Below are positions 10,120-22,371 of a stretch of DNA of 64,000 bases, one piece after another (positions within the stretch are counted from its first letter, which is position 1; each line of letters begins with the position of its first letter). This DNA is from Anniella stebbinsi. Taxonomy: Eukaryota; Chordata; Lepidosauria; Squamata; Anniellidae. Where the stretch lies: the NCBI GenBank assembly GCA_029215795.1, contig JARDYH010000001.1, positions 117,578,533 through 117,642,532 on the forward strand, given 5' to 3'. The position numbers were made by a program, and so were the translations under genes. The notes under the pieces were generated by a model. The model was given only the letters and a program-made list of their open reading frames with translations. It was not told where the DNA came from and did not search any database.

Positions 10120-11748
10120 TGTTATTAGCCATATTGAGCACTATTTTCAAGTGTAAAGGCAAGTATATGTTTAATAAATTAATTAAATCCTGTTCTGTCA
10201 CTGAAAAGTTCAGTGAAATTTGCTTTCAATCTACTCCTCCTTCTAACATGCATGAATGGCTAAAAAAGAAAAAAAAACCTGGCTGATTATCAGAATCTAT
10301 TTCCTCCTGTACCTTCTTCAAGGAGACCATGGGCAAGTTTACATCTCTAATGGAAACCTGTGTTAAAAGGTAAGATCCTCCCTCTCCTCTGTCTTGAATC
10401 TGATGTTGAAAAACATATCTAAACTGGGCAGAAATGCTCACATCAATCATTGCTGAAAGCAAAGGCCTTTCCACACACCCTATTCTCAGCGGGAGCTCTG
10501 GGTTGCCTCTTTGCTTATCTGCCTGTTGTAAGTTCTTATCCGTGAAATGTTTGGGAGTGAAACACTGGGCTATTTCTGTTTTCTCTGGATTTATTGTGTA
10601 TCTTGCTTTCTATCACTGAGTAGGAACAACAGGATTAAATGGAAGTAGTAGAACGGTGTGTCGAATTGTTTCACTAAAGCATGACTGCTGTGCAGAGGGA
10701 AACAGATGGGCATTTCCCTGGTTGTGCTGTATAATTCTGACAGCCCACTTAAGGGAGGGTTGTAGAAATGTGTGGAGCCCACAAGTGCTTTATCCATTTT
10801 CACACACATGACATGTAGATACAGTTAAAATGTACTTACATATCAGGGTTCATGATACAATGATTTCTCTTAATATAGGACTATGATTAAAATGGTCCCT
10901 TAATAGTTCTTTTCACACACCACATTCATGCCTAATGAACATGTTGAGGTGGGGAGCCAGCTAGCACCCTCTGGCCCTTCCCCAGGCTTCCATATATTAA
11001 TTCTTCCCCAACTTTCATGCCTTATTCATATCATGTATATCACATTTCTCTATAAGATTTATTTACATCTAGTTGAATCTGTGACCAGAGGCTATCCACA
11101 TCCAGCTTGGGAGTATGTGCTAAAAGCAGGGCTCACAGGCCATCTGAATAAATGGAGATGTGAGGCAGGATGATTGGTTCATTCCCAATAAAATAGAATT
11201 AAAAACTGCCTTTGAAAGTCAAATGCCTCAGTTTTAAAAAGGTGCTTGCTAAATGGGAGGGGCTTATACTTTTTGAGAAGCAAAAACACCCCATGGATGA
11301 ATTAGTTATGTGTCCCTTTGATCCAGAAGGCTAGCTGCAATTCTACACGAGTGGGTTGCTTAAATCTAAGGATGGATGAAATTACTTCTGTTCCATACCA
11401 TTTTTGTATGTTTATGGGGAATAATTGCAAACCATGATCCTCATCACAAATGAGGTTCAGTGGATTATCTGAATCTGTCGGTGAAAGGTAGACACATGCT
11501 CAACCAGTCAGTATCGTGTGCATGATGCACCAGACATCTATGACCTGTGCTTACTGGGAATTCTTCAATTCATGGGGAATAATTGCAAACCCTGATCCCC
11601 ATCATGAATTGGTTTCAATGGGTTACCCTTATGTGTCAGCGGGTAAACCTTTGCATGTTTACATATAATTCCCTCCTGATTTGTTTCCACATTAATCTGT
11701 GATTTTTAAATAATAAAAAAACTCTTCAAAATGTACATGTAAATATGT
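10120..11748. other. No gene recognised
   Basis: Mixed unique-looking sequence with short scattered frames. CATGGGGAATAATTGCAAAC recurs near 11415 and 11573, and GTTTCAATGGGTTA resembles GGTTCAGTGGATTA nearby, so 11400-11640 holds an imperfect ~160-bp direct duplication. Confidence 0.45.
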
Positions 11749-11756
11749 ATTTACAT

Positions 11757-12552
11757 TAGGGCTGTGCACAGCCCCCCCCCCCCCGACGCACTTCGGAGGC
11801 CACTTTCGAGCCTCCAAAATGGGTCCGATTCAACTTGGGATGTTTCAGAGGGTGCCCATCTCACCTCGGCACTGGAGCTGAGTCGAGATTGCCCCCCCCA
11901 AAGCAGGTGGGACTTGCGGTTCCTGGGTGCCAGCCAAAAGCCAGGAGCAAGGCCGATCAGGATTCCACTGGACTACTGACTCCCTGGTCTCCCTTTGCCA
12001 CCCCAACCTGCCTCACACCACCCCCTCGCTGCCCCATCCTCCCAACCTGCCACTGGGACTTACCTGCAAACACGTCCTCCTCCTGAGTGCCAGGCTGCAA
12101 TTTCAAGTAATCATGGGGGCTCTTTAATTTTAGTATATCTACAGCTGCAAACTACAGTGATCATAAAGGGCCACTTCTCTTTTACAGCCATCATAGGTTG
12201 CAGCCATAAATATACTAAAAGTAAAGAGCCCCTACAATAACTTTAAATCACGGCCTGACTCTCAGGAGGAGGACACTTTGCAGGTAAGTCCCAGTGGTGG
12301 CGGGAGGCCGGGAGGTTGGGTTGGGTGGGGAGGAACTCACAGCCAGAGTTGTACCTGCTTTCTCAGGTGGGTGGATATGGGGGAGCGGTCCTGTGCTGCC
12401 CTGAATTGGCCAAAGGTGCCCTGAAGTTTCATGCTTGGCCTTGGGGCATTTCAGACTGACCTGGTCCTGCTCTGGATTCAGGCCAAGGCAGGCCAAACCG
12501 ACCCAACTTACCTCGGATTCTGGGATTCAGCCCAAGGTGGTGCACAGCCCTA
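11757..12552. mobile_element. Intact TAGGG-TGTGCAC hAT-type element with 8-bp duplication
   Basis: Begins TAGGGCTGTGCACAGCCCCC, ends GGTGCACAGCCCTA, and is flanked by ATTTACAT on both sides (11749-11756, 12553-12560). Inside, about 12040-12325 is a long inverted repeat: GGACTTACCTGCAAA faces TTTGCAGGTAAGTCC and a TTTAGTATAT segment faces ATATACTAAA. No transposase remains in the 796 bp. Ends match those at 51003, 53459 and 63117, but the core is different. Confidence 0.88.
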
Positions 12553-12667
12553 ATTTACATGCATAGTTTCTCTCATGATACCTATTTTATTTTGATACTT
12601 CAAACCACCAAGACCTGCACTGCACCATTTGTAGAAGTATGGGATCTGTAGTATAGCTATGTTGCAA

Positions 12668-12893
12668 TCTATGGCTTGATCTACACTACTACTATTGAAG
12701 TGGTATTGAAGTTTATATAGTAGTACTGAAGTTTGGGCGCATTATGCATTCCATATACCACTTTGGTAGTGTTATTTCCTGCTTTTTATTCCACATTATC
12801 CAAAATACTGCAACAAATGTCATTGTAAAGTATAAATGTGCAAGAGGGATATAGAGTTACCATGATAGGAGGATAATGATCTGACACAAGATG
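12668..12893 (+). mobile_element. GATCTACAC foldback family, partial copy
   Basis: Colinear with 3588-3803 from GATCTACACTACT to TGACACAAG. Immediately after it, AGATTTGGCCTCTATATTA (about 12895) faces TAATATAGAGACCAAATCT (12951-12969), an 18/19 inverted repeat that may belong to the element. Confidence 0.6.
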
Positions 12894-13213
12894 GAGATTT
12901 GGCCTCTATATTAGTCACCTTGGGAATTACCTTCCAGTCAAAGAAGACTTTAATATAGAGACCAAATCTACACCTTGTAAGTTTATCCTCCATATTAGTC
13001 AGAGCAATGCAACTCATGACATTTCATACAGAAATTCTCAAAGATAGAAATCTTCAATCATCCCTACTTAAATTTCATTGGATAACTATGTGCATAATTT
13101 ATGCCCTTTCCATTTCTGGCATATAATTCTGAGAATCAGTATGCAGTCATTAACCAGAAAGAGAAGGATATAAAGATGGACAGACAGATGATGCTTTCTT
13201 CTTATAAAATTGA

Positions 13214-13214
13214 T

Positions 13215-13246
<32 letters not shown>

Positions 13247-13247
13247 G
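13214..13247. repeat. (AAC)n microsatellite
   Basis: Eleven or so AAC units. Confidence 0.92.
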
Positions 13248-14599
13248 TTTTGGCCAGTAGTAAGATTTTGTTTTGTTTTGTTTTTTTAAACAACCAACCA
13301 AAAACAAGGCAACTGTTTTCTGTGCCCAGTCCTGGAAGGTTAGCATAAATCCTAGGAGAAACCGATCAGCTTCTCAAGTGCAGATGAGGCAGACCAAGGT
13401 ACCTGATAAATTGCATCACATTTATCATAAGGTGGCCCTTCCATATGTGCTATTTTATATACATATACACATGGCTTATCAAGGCAGTCATCCAGTCAAA
13501 GAAGACTTTAACCCTGCATAATCCTTATCTAAACACTTTTTAAAGCTGAAGTCCCTCGGGAATTCCTACTTTCTGAGTCTCTTGGCACTTTATTATTATT
13601 ATGTTTTTGGTATTGTTACAAGGTTGTGTGAACAAAACATCTGATACAGTGTATTTAAAAAAAAACTGTTGCTGCAAGATGGTGACTCCCCAAGGGACAG
13701 GATGGGAGGAGATGTGGCATATAGCAAGAGAGCCTGGATGATTTTGAAAAGTACTTACTATATACAAATCAAAGCAATATGGAGAATGCTCTTATAATAC
13801 TTTCACTGTGCGTGCATCTCTTCAGCAGTTACTTGGCAACAGACTGAGATTAGGAACCATAAGCACTTGCTCTGCAAAAGATGCTACTGGAACCAGTGGT
13901 TACACAATTACCAATTTATTCCCAGTTCCCAACAAAAAAACCTTGTGGTTGCAAAGAAAACAAGATTTATATGATGAAAGAAACTCACGGAAGGTCAAGC
14001 CCTAAGCATTGACATTACTGTTAAAAGCCTTAAATTGATTTTTTGAAGGAAAACACACACAAACTTAATGGTAGAGAAAATGTACTAGTAAAAAAACCAC
14101 ACCACCATATACTACTAAAGAAAATACATAATATTAAGCAATTTTTCTTTTGGCATTCCAGCAGCAGCAGATTTCCTCAAGTCTCTCTAATTGCTTGAGG
14201 AAATGCTCAATAGGAGCTATAGGATTGTACAGGAAAATTCCTCTGAAGCCATAGAGCTCTGATGTCAGAAAGGTTTTTATGATGTCAGACCACTTATTTT
14301 TGCGCCTCCCAGCCACCATGAAAGGTTTCACAGTGGCTCCCTGTAAGAGGTCAGAACTCTGACCTCATAGAAGGGGGGGGGGAGAATGGCAATTTCAGGG
14401 GCATGCTGGTGGGCAGTAAGGGAGTGGCCAAGGATCTCAGGATTCCAAATCCCTTCAAACTCCTGCCTCTGCCCACATCCCAAGGAAAAATGTTTCCCTC
14501 CCATTGCCAGTAATGGGAGTGAACAATTTTCTTTGATCCATGGACAGGAGAAAAATACTGTAAGATTCGCCTCCCTCTTGACTTTGGTCCTGTCAGCAA

Positions 14600-14870
14600 G
14601 AAGTGACAGGGCATAGGAAGTGATGGAGCACTGTTATTTTGGAGTGCTCCACTGAGAGCATAGGATTGCTTTCCAAGACAGCACACTTACCTAAGGGTAA
14701 ACTCCATTGAACACAGTGGAATTTCCTTCCAAGTAAAGATACACAATTTGTACTGTAAGGATGTACTGAAATCCTAAGCACACTTACTAGGGAGCAAGCC
14801 CCACTTAACTTACATTTACCTAGTTCTGAGTACACATGCTTAGCATTGCATTGGACTGCCATCCTATGCA
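14600..14870. repeat. Interspersed short repeat, two to three degenerate units
   Basis: CATAGGATTGC..., CTTACCTAAGGGTAAACTCC and CTTACTAGGGAGCAAGCCCC show the same phrase repeated, with TAGTTCTGAGTACACATGCT after it. A cleaner unit in the opposite sense is at 22526-22620. Comparable phrases are familiar from reptile genomes; I cannot name the family. Confidence 0.5.
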
Positions 14871-15574
14871 TATTTATTTTGCACTGCACATACTGGAACT
14901 GAATGAGCATGTGTGGGATTGGCTGTAGTGTCACATTCACAATGTGCAGAAAGCGGTGTGTGTTTAAACTAATATTTAACTATATAAAAACATTCTTACA
15001 TCAATATTCCTCATAATGATGAGATTCAGTCTTTGAATAAGTTCCTTAATTCCAGAATTTCAAATTATCCTTCCATAGGGGTTAACACAACTTTAACTAC
15101 ACTAGTGATCACTTGTAATAACTTTACATTCAATGGAGAACATTACCCCCCAATTACAGGGTACAGCTATGGGAACTTTCATGGTTCTATCTTAAGCAAA
15201 CCGATTAATGGGAAAATTTGAAAATGTGATATTCCAAAAGAGCCTACAAACAAACCATTGATATGATGACATTGGCAATATGTTGATAATATTTGTATGG
15301 TCTGGACAAAGAGCCAAGGAAATATTTGAAATATTGCATCAACTCTTTTCAACCCACAATCAAATTTACATTCAGTAGCACCATTGAGAATCTGCACAAT
15401 TGTTTTGTCAGCATCTTCCTCATTGTTGAGAACAACAAATAGTCACTGATCTTTAAAAGAAACCCATGGATGCCTATACCTACCTAAACTGGAAATCCTG
15501 TCAACCTAAACCCAAAAAGAGAAAAATGATCTGCAGCCTTCTCCAACCTGGTGCCCTTCAGATTTGGATTACAA

Positions 15575-16045
15575 ATCCTATTTATTTATTTATTTATTTG
15601 TAAAATTCATATACTGCTCCATATCAAAAGTAGATTCTGGAGCAGTGAACAGATGACTAAAACAGTAAAAAGAAAGAAAATTAAAACAGCAAATTAAAAC
15701 TGTTCAGTTTAAAACAAAGTACCAATAAATACAGAGACTGGTCAGTTGAGGAATGCTTCCTGGAAAAGAGCTGTTTTCAGGAGGTGTCTGAAGCAGCATA
15801 GTGTTGGTGCCTGCCTGACCTCCAGGGGCAGGAAGTCCCACACACTGAAGGCTCTTCTCCTGGTGGACTCCAATTGAACCAAAGGTCCATGTGGAACCAC
15901 CAGGAGCATGCCCTCCAATGCCCTCAGTGACCAGGCAGGTTGGTAATGGAGAAGGCACTCTCTCAGGTGTCCTGGTCCCAAGTTGATTAGGGCTTTGAAC
16001 AGTAGTACCAAAACCTTAAACCTGGCCCAGTAGCCAATAGGCAGT
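15575..16045 (-). pseudogene. L2/CR1-type LINE 3' end
   Basis: On the minus strand the frame reads FKALINLGPGHLRECL, RRRAFSVWDFLPLEVRQ and LKTALFQEAFLN and then stops, the standard C-terminus of this LINE type. The 3' untranslated part follows and ends in an ATAAATAAATA tract, which appears here as TTTA units at 15578-15600. 5'-truncated at about 16045. Confidence 0.82.
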
Positions 16046-16919
16046 CAGCAGAGATGCCAGCAGATTGAAGAACATTGGAAAGAAGAAGAAAACTCTGGAT
16101 ACATAGATTTGATGGCTTATAGATTTGATGGCTTAACACCACATGGCCTCAACTTGGAGGATAATATCTGACATCACTCAGCCACATCAGATGCCACACT
16201 TTGCAATAGCATCCTCAGTGTTCTGTTATACGCTTTCAATACACTATCCTTTAATTCACATCAGAGCAGCTGAAGAAAGCCGAAGCTAAATGTTTTACTT
16301 AAATATTTCTGTTATGTTTTTCATTGTAATAAGAAATATAATGTTTTCAAAGATTATCTGCATCCTTCCCAGATCCAGAGCTACTGTGTCTGAAGTGCTG
16401 GGTACCAAAAGTATTACCTGTACCACAGGAACAAATTCTGAGAGATATGCCAGTCTACTGAATGATGTTCTTAACAATACCTTTCCAATTTCCTTAAAAA
16501 GCTGCCTTTTAAGGGATAATAGCATAAATATACCACTATATTTCCAGAGGCATGTCAAAAGTAAGCTGTTGAAGATAAAATGTCCAGAAAAGCATATGCA
16601 CCTATGCTTGAACACAAGTTTATGCTTTAAGTTTGCACTGTTTAATCACTGATCACAAATCATTACTGTTCATATTTTTAGTGCTGCTCACTATTGTCTT
16701 CGGCATATGATGAAATAATTCTTAATCTAATTTAATCAATATATCAAACCCCATAAGCTATGCCTCTTCTCCAAAGCTCAACTCTTCAATAACCCCTACA
16801 AAACAGAAGAGGTTCTGTCACCGCCACTTTCCAGCATAATGTATTACTGCTATTTATCATTTCAATGACATTTTCCATGTACAAATTGCTTTAGAATTGC
16901 TTTAGAATTCATATTTTGT

Positions 16920-17040
16920 TTATTCTCACAATAAACTTGAGAGCTAAGTGACTATGCTGAGAGATTGTGACTTCCCAAAGGCCATCAATATGAGCTATTT
17001 GACTGTGTAGTGATTTGAACCAGATTTTCCTATGACCAAA
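16920..17040 (-). mobile_element. MIR-like tRNA SINE, degenerate
   Basis: TATTCTCACAATAAACTTGA, GCTGAGAGATTGTGACTTCC, then CCAAAGGCC and GTGATTTGAACCAG are the antisense order of a MIR-like SINE, with box B included in GATTTGAACC. Compare 62630-62790. Confidence 0.65.
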
Positions 17041-17111
17041 ATGTTTTGTAAAGATTGTATGAAAACTGAAATCAGTCAACTACACTCATACAATGTGAGC
17101 TGTCTTTGGAA

Positions 17112-17342
17112 GACCTCAGCTCATCTATACCAAGCAGGATATTGGACTATGAAAGCGGTATATAAAAGACCGGAGCCACACCAAGCACTATGGAAGTGGT
17201 ATATGGTATGTGTCAATGGGCCCCAACAATTGTCAGTGCACTTCAATATCGCTATAAAGCAGTAGTATGGCTCCTGCCTTTTATATACCACTTTCATACC
17301 ACTTTCATAGTGCAATAGCCTGTTTGGTGTAGATGAGGGCCC
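17112..17342. mobile_element. GATCTACAC/CATCTACACC foldback element
   Basis: CTCATCTATACCAAGCAGGA at the left faces TGTTTGGTGTAGATGAGGGC at the right. Inside, GAAAGCGGTATATAAAAGAC faces CTTTTATATACCACTTTC. The centre matches 29363-29533 (GGGGCCCCAACAATTGTCA/TGACAACTGTTGGGGCCC; TTCAATATCGCTATAAAGCA/GCTTTATAGCGGTATTGAA). Target duplication not identified. Confidence 0.7.
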
Positions 17343-17645
17343 AGTCAACTTTACAAAAGACTATGTCCCTATACATTTCTTTTTTGCCCACTATATCACA
17401 TTAGAACATAAGAAGAGCCATGCTGGGTAAGACCAAAGGTCCATCTAGTCCAGCATTCTGTTCACACAGTGGCCAACCAGCTGTTGACCAGGAAGCCACA
17501 AGCAGGACATGAATGCAACAGCACCCTCCCACACATGTTCCCCAGCAACTGGTGTACATAGACGTGCTTATCCCCACGTCCAGCTTGCTTGGGCAGGGGA
17601 GGCTAGTTGCGGGTGGGGGAGGAAGAGACGGGATGTGGAGGACAG

Positions 17646-17700
17646 CGATTGGCTGCCTCCTAGTGGTGCCACTGGGCGGGGGGAGACTGGGGCTATATAG
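17646..17700 (+). promoter_or_regulatory. Predicted LTR promoter (CCAAT and TATA)
   Basis: GATTGG at 17647-17652 and GGCTATATAG at 17691-17700 line up with the boxes of copy 1, which supports them as conserved promoter parts. Confidence 0.5.
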
Positions 17701-18053
17701 AGCCTTAACCAGTCACCCACCCGCTCTTGGGGTGGGTGGTATTGGTGTGCATTCACAGGCACCATTAAGGTGATAGGTAGTGCCTGAGGCCCATACCTGG
17801 GAGTCCTGTGGCACCAGGAGCTGGGATAAGGTCTACCTTTGAGGCCAACCCTCCTCATCCTCTTGGAGCCCTGCGGCACGGGACAGATGACACCAGAAGG
17901 CCTCCCTACCCCAATGGGGAAGATCACGGGGTGGCGAAGAGCCAGGCGCCACCTTGCAGTCGGTGAATGCTTCGCCCATTCCCAGGAATGGCCTGTGGGA
18001 GGCCAATGATAGGATGCCCACATAGGCCTCCTCACCACCTTTTGCAGATCATG

Positions 18054-18059
18054 AATAAA
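18054..18059 (+). terminator. LTR polyadenylation signal AATAAA
   Basis: AATAAATGTGGCCC is identical to copy 1 at 4407. Confidence 0.5.
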
Positions 18060-18209
18060 TGTGGCCCTTATTTAATTCCATACAGTTGTCTCGTCTCTTT
18101 ATTTCCGCCATCCACTCCACAATTACTGCCTCTGATACTAGGGGTAACACATAGCTATTAGGACCAGTAGCCATTCATAGCCTTCTCCTCCAGGAATATA
18201 CCTATAAGA

Positions 18210-19900
18210 ATATTAACTTTAGGGTCTTGATCCTATTATCAATGCTGATTTGATTTCATATTAATTTCATTCTTCTGAGTTCCATTATTCTTCTTATTGG
18301 TATGCTTAAAACCATATATATATTTCTCACTGGTAAAAGTGAAGCAATTATTATCTTGCCTAAAATACAAATTTGTCCAGCTTGGAATGCTTGCCTAGAT
18401 ATATTATGAAGAGGGGATCATTTATTTCTTCAAAACATTCTTTCCAAGCTTCAAATGTTGCAGAAGATTCTATACATGCTAGATCAGTGAGTCTTCAACT
18501 GCAATTCAAAATGTCACCTTCTTTTCATCCAAGTCCTGAACACTATTCCAAGCTCAACAGAACTGCACAAAAGTCTCCAAAGTCTGATTTTTACAGCTTC
18601 AGGCTGCAGCTACTGGCAGAGTCTTTTACGAGGTTTTAAAAATTCACCTGTTCTTCCTGTTTCTTAATTGAAAATTTTAGTTATTCACTGCTGATGGATG
18701 TTTGGAAATTGTATTTTAATGAAACTAGTTTTATTTACACTTGTTCACAAGTAATATGATTTTATTAACACATTGGTATTGTTTTAATGCTGCAAATGCC
18801 TAGGGGAGTCTACGGCCTTGAAAAGTGGCTAAGAAATGGAATAAATAATAATAACAATGGGGCACATTGCAGGCAAGGAAACTCTCAAGCCTCAGGAACA
18901 GGAGATATGTGTGGTCCATGAGCTTACCTGATCAAACTCATGAAAGCTCCCCAACTCAGATCAGGGAAAGATTTGGCAGATTCCCTTTATATACCCTCTC
19001 TAAGGTCTCTATCAGCCCACAGTTAGACATTCACCCAATTAAGTCCCACCCCCCCAAGCCTTTCAATCTCCCCATGTAAAGAGATTGTCGCTACTGTGGG
19101 ACAGCAGCAGGAGGCCATAGCAACAGTAGGGAAATATGAAAATCCACCAGTCTGATGAGAATTGGAAAGGAACCACAGATTAGAATTATACTGTTGGGTT
19201 AAAAAGATGGCCTTTATTAAATATAATTATTGGACCAGTGAATCATCTCATGACTATTGTTTGAAAGCTTATAATGTTTGTGGGGGGTTTCTCTAAAGCT
19301 ATGCATTTTAACATTGTGTGATGCTGTATGTTATATGAAGTGTGTGTGTCCTTCCAAATTTTTCTGTGGGTTGCAAGAAAGAAGTTGGTATTGCTTGGAG
19401 CTCTCTTGAAAAACAACAACAAAAACCCCTCCTACAAAATCAGTTTAATCAAAAATCATGTTGGTTCTTTAGAAAACCAAAACCACCGTCCAACATGTGT
19501 CCCACAGGCAAAGAGCTCTTCAAGTCTCTGAAAAATTATTTCTTTACACCCTTAAGCCACAAAACCAAGTTAAATATACCTGAGTATTTTAAACAAATCT
19601 AAATCAGTTCAGTTGTGCCTCATTTCTTCTATTGCCTTTTTTTCCCCAGACAGCAAGTGTTGGTGTCAAGGACTTGCCTTCAGTGTGTATTTTGTCCCTA
19701 AATGAACTCTTCTGTGTGTGGGTGTAATGAAGTTAATTACTTGGAAACCTTGACAGTCCTGTTGATAAGCCAAAATGTTCAGAAATCTTGATTAATTGGG
19801 ATATTCATCCAAACATCAAATAGAAAACCCACTCATCTGGCAGCCAGGTCCTGGGAAATTCCCAATAAAGTTGCTATGGCTACATTATCTTCTCTCCTGC
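18210..19900. other. No gene recognised
   Basis: AT-rich sequence. At 18770-18855, GCCTTGAAAAGTGGCTAAGA followed by AATAAATAATAATAA looks like the end of a LINE tail. Open frames here carry no domain I know. Confidence 0.5.
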
Positions 19901-19904
19901 TATT

Positions 19905-20030
19905 TCCTGGTCCTGCCTCCCTCAACCTGGTGCCCTGCAGTGCAACGCCCATCAGCCCCAGCCAGCATAGCCAAAGGTCAGGAATCCTGAGAGTTGTAGT
20001 CCAAAATATCTGAAGGACAGCTGGTTGGGT
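19905..20030. mobile_element. hAT-type foldback repeat, partial
   Basis: CCTCAACCTGGTGCCCTGCA, then GCCCATCAGCCCCAGCCAGC, then AGAGTTGTAGTCCAAAATATCTG: the two arms of a small palindrome commonly found in squamate DNA. Ends are not intact. Fragments of the same arms lie at 2404, 15550, 53268 and 57867. Confidence 0.6.
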
Positions 20031-20913
20031 AAGTCTTTGCTAGTCAAATCCAAGTGTATGACTTCCAGCCATCATCAAAGGAAAGCATGGGCAGTCAGAT
20101 TACTTTAGTATGTTTAGAAGGAAGATTATTGTAATATTCTTCAGATAAGTCCTGGAAGCTCAACTCAAACAGAAATGTAACCATATGTTCAACCTGGCAG
20201 GTAACCTTGTACGGCTTCTCTATCCTATGATGAAACTATGAATTGTATGTATTTTACAAATCTATGAACTATATGCACTTTAAAATGGAATCTTTTTTAA
20301 ATAAAAGCCATTATGAGGCTTCTTTAAATCGTATTTCCTGTTTAATGAAAATATTATCAATGTTAATTAGTGTTTAAAGAAAGATGCACTAAAGTTTAGG
20401 GTTAGGCCAGAGGTTCATCAGACGAACGTTTTATCGCACGTATGCTGCTGCCCACTTACAATGTCGTCTGCCTCCCGTGCACCTCCTGTTCATTTTTCCA
20501 TCACAAAATAGACCCTCAAAACTCCAACTTTTTTAAAAAAACTGAATGTGACACTATCTCCTGCTGTGTGCAGGAGAAGCAGCGTGATCAAAACGGCCCA
20601 CTGAATGGACCATGTGCACGTTGTTTACTTCCTCTTTCAGAAGCGCAAGTGGAGAAGCGATGGTAAGGAAACACGATTCCCCCCCGTGTGATGACACTCC
20701 TAAACAAATAATAGTGATGATGTCACTAAAGCAATCCACCTTTGGTTAGAGCATGACTCTTTCCAGCTTAGGGGCAGTCTGATTTCATTACTAGTTTGAG
20801 CTGTAACTAAAGAGTTCTCAATCACTATACTCTGGCCTTTTCTCATACAAGACTCATATTATGTTCCAATTTGGGGTTCAGTTTTATATTTTTTACCATT
20901 TGCATCCATTTTC

Positions 20914-20951
20914 TGTTGTTGTTTGTTGTTGTTTGTTGTTGTTGTTGTTGC
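20914..20951. repeat. (TTG)n imperfect microsatellite
   Basis: TTG units broken by TTTG. Confidence 0.85.
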
Positions 20952-21297
20952 TTTCCTCTGTCACAGCCCCAGTTCACATGTATCACTAAACCATGGTTTA
21001 ATTCTAGGTGCATGAGGTGGAATGAGCCACAGTGAAGCCTCAGACCTCTGTGTTCCTCCCTCCTTTCTCCTCCTCCCATGTAGCTGGGAGATGGATTTCA
21101 TCAGTGTTTCATTTCCCTTTCACCTAATCTTGGCTTGTCACTGAATAGAAATCAAAGTTCATGGTTTAGAAGAAGTTCTGGTTGAAACCATAACCCATAG
21201 TTTCAAGTTGGCTTGTTTGAAATTGACCAGAGTTTGTTACACTATATAACAAGAAATCAGAATTAGGGGAAAGTGAAGCCCAATGCTAGCAAAGAGT

Positions 21298-21651
21298 GCC
21301 TCTACAAGAGCAATTTAAAGCTCTTTCAAGGCGCATTAAAAAAAGTTACCTCTACAAGAGCGATGCGCATATTGGCGGTCGAGGCGCTTTTTCTATGCGA
21401 TTATGCGCATTATTGAATGCGCATTAAATAGCGAGTTTTAATTTACTGTGGCCATTAAAGCACCTTATGACCATGTAAACAAGCGATTCTCTGCATTAAA
21501 CACCTTTAAAGCACATTTCATACAACCGGTAAGGCAACCTGTTATGCGCTTAACCGCCTCCCGCGTATAGTGATTTGCCGTAAAAGCGATTGCGAGAAGA
21601 TGCGCATAATCAGACAACTGGGCATCAAACCAAATTCTTGTAGAGGGGACC
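21298..21651. mobile_element. Possible foldback DNA element with CCTCTACAAGA ends
   Basis: CCTCTACAAGAG occurs at 21299 and again at 21348, and its complement TCTTGTAGAGG at 21641. Between them TGCGCAT words recur on both strands (GATGCGCAT, ATTATGCGCAT, GAAGATGCGCAT). No target duplication found. Confidence 0.45.
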
Positions 21652-21734
21652 AAAGTCTTTCTCCCAGCGAAGGGGAGGGGGGGAAGAAGGGACAGGGAAT
21701 AATACATGGCTCTGGCTTGCCCCAACATCTAGTA

Positions 21735-22228
21735 CTAAATGGTTGTTTAGCAGTTTTAAAATCGCTTCACTGGCTGCCAATCAGTTTCCGGGCGAAGTAT
21801 AAAGTGTTGGTTATTACCTTTAAAGCCCTACATGGTTTGGGTCCAGGGTACCTACGGGATCGCCTTCTCCCGTACAATCCGCCCCGCACACTTAGGTCCT
21901 CTGGGAAGAACTTACTCAAGCCAGTCAGAATTAGGCTGGCGGGTGTTACCCAGAGGACCTTCTCTTCCATCGCTCCCAGACTATGGAATGGTCTGTCGGA
22001 GGAGGTTAGACAAATTGACAGTCTTCATGAATTTAAGAGAGTCATGAAGACTGTCCTCTTCCGACAGGCCTATCCAGATGAATTTTAAGATGTTTTTAAT
22101 GTTGTATTTTTCTCTTGTTTTTTTAAAAAAATTTTAACTGTTGTGATTTTTATGTTTTATATTGTTGTTGTTCCCCGCCTCGATCCGGAGGGAGAGGCGG
22201 GCTACAAATAAATATTATTATTATTATT
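21735..22228 (+). pseudogene. L2/CR1-type LINE 3' end, well preserved
   Basis: One open frame to the TAA at 22088 reads LHWLPISFRAKYKVLVITFK, ALHGLGPGYLRDRLLPY, APRLWNGLSEEVRQIDS and FKRVMKTVLFRQAYP. The 3' untranslated region ends CGGGCTACAAATAAATATTA and a TTA tract to 22228, typical of the family's terminus. The 5' truncation is at about 21735, after which the frame continues leftward into unrelated DNA. No internal stops, so this is one of the younger fragments. Confidence 0.85.
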
Positions 22229-22290
22229 TCATGCAAACTAAGCTTCCCTGTGTCTTCATTTTTTCCTTCTCTCTCTTTTTTCCTACACCC

Positions 22291-22371
22291 TCCTCCTCCT
22301 CCTCCTCCTCCTCCTCTTCTTCTTCTTCTTCTTCTTCTTCTTCTTCTTCTTCTTCTTCTTCTTCTTCTTCT
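22291..22371. repeat. (TCC)n-(TTC)n compound microsatellite
   Basis: About seven TCC units switch to about twenty TTC units. Homopurine-homopyrimidine tract with mirror symmetry, able in principle to form triplex DNA. The serine-rich frame across it is an artefact of the repeat. Confidence 0.93.

Larger units (their letters stand above)
17582..18121 (+). mobile_element. Solo LTR-like element, copy 2, inserted in CR1
   Basis: Colinear with 3945-4490. The CR1 flanks place its limits to within about ten bases. GCTTA at the left junction and AATTA at the right may be the remains of a 5-bp duplication, but they differ at two positions. No internal retroviral-type domain is present on either side. 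Confidence 0.7.
17401..18205 (-). mobile_element. CR1 LINE 3' region, split by an LTR
   Basis: 17401-17580 (AGAACATAAGAAGAGCCATG, AAAGGTCCATCTAGTCCAGC, CACAGTGGCCAACCAGCTG) and 18122-18205 (TTACTGCCTCTGATACTAGG, GTAGCCATTCATAGCC) are consecutive parts of one antisense CR1-type segment. The sense version is at 30653-30975. The gap between them is filled by the LTR-like copy 2. Confidence 0.75.
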
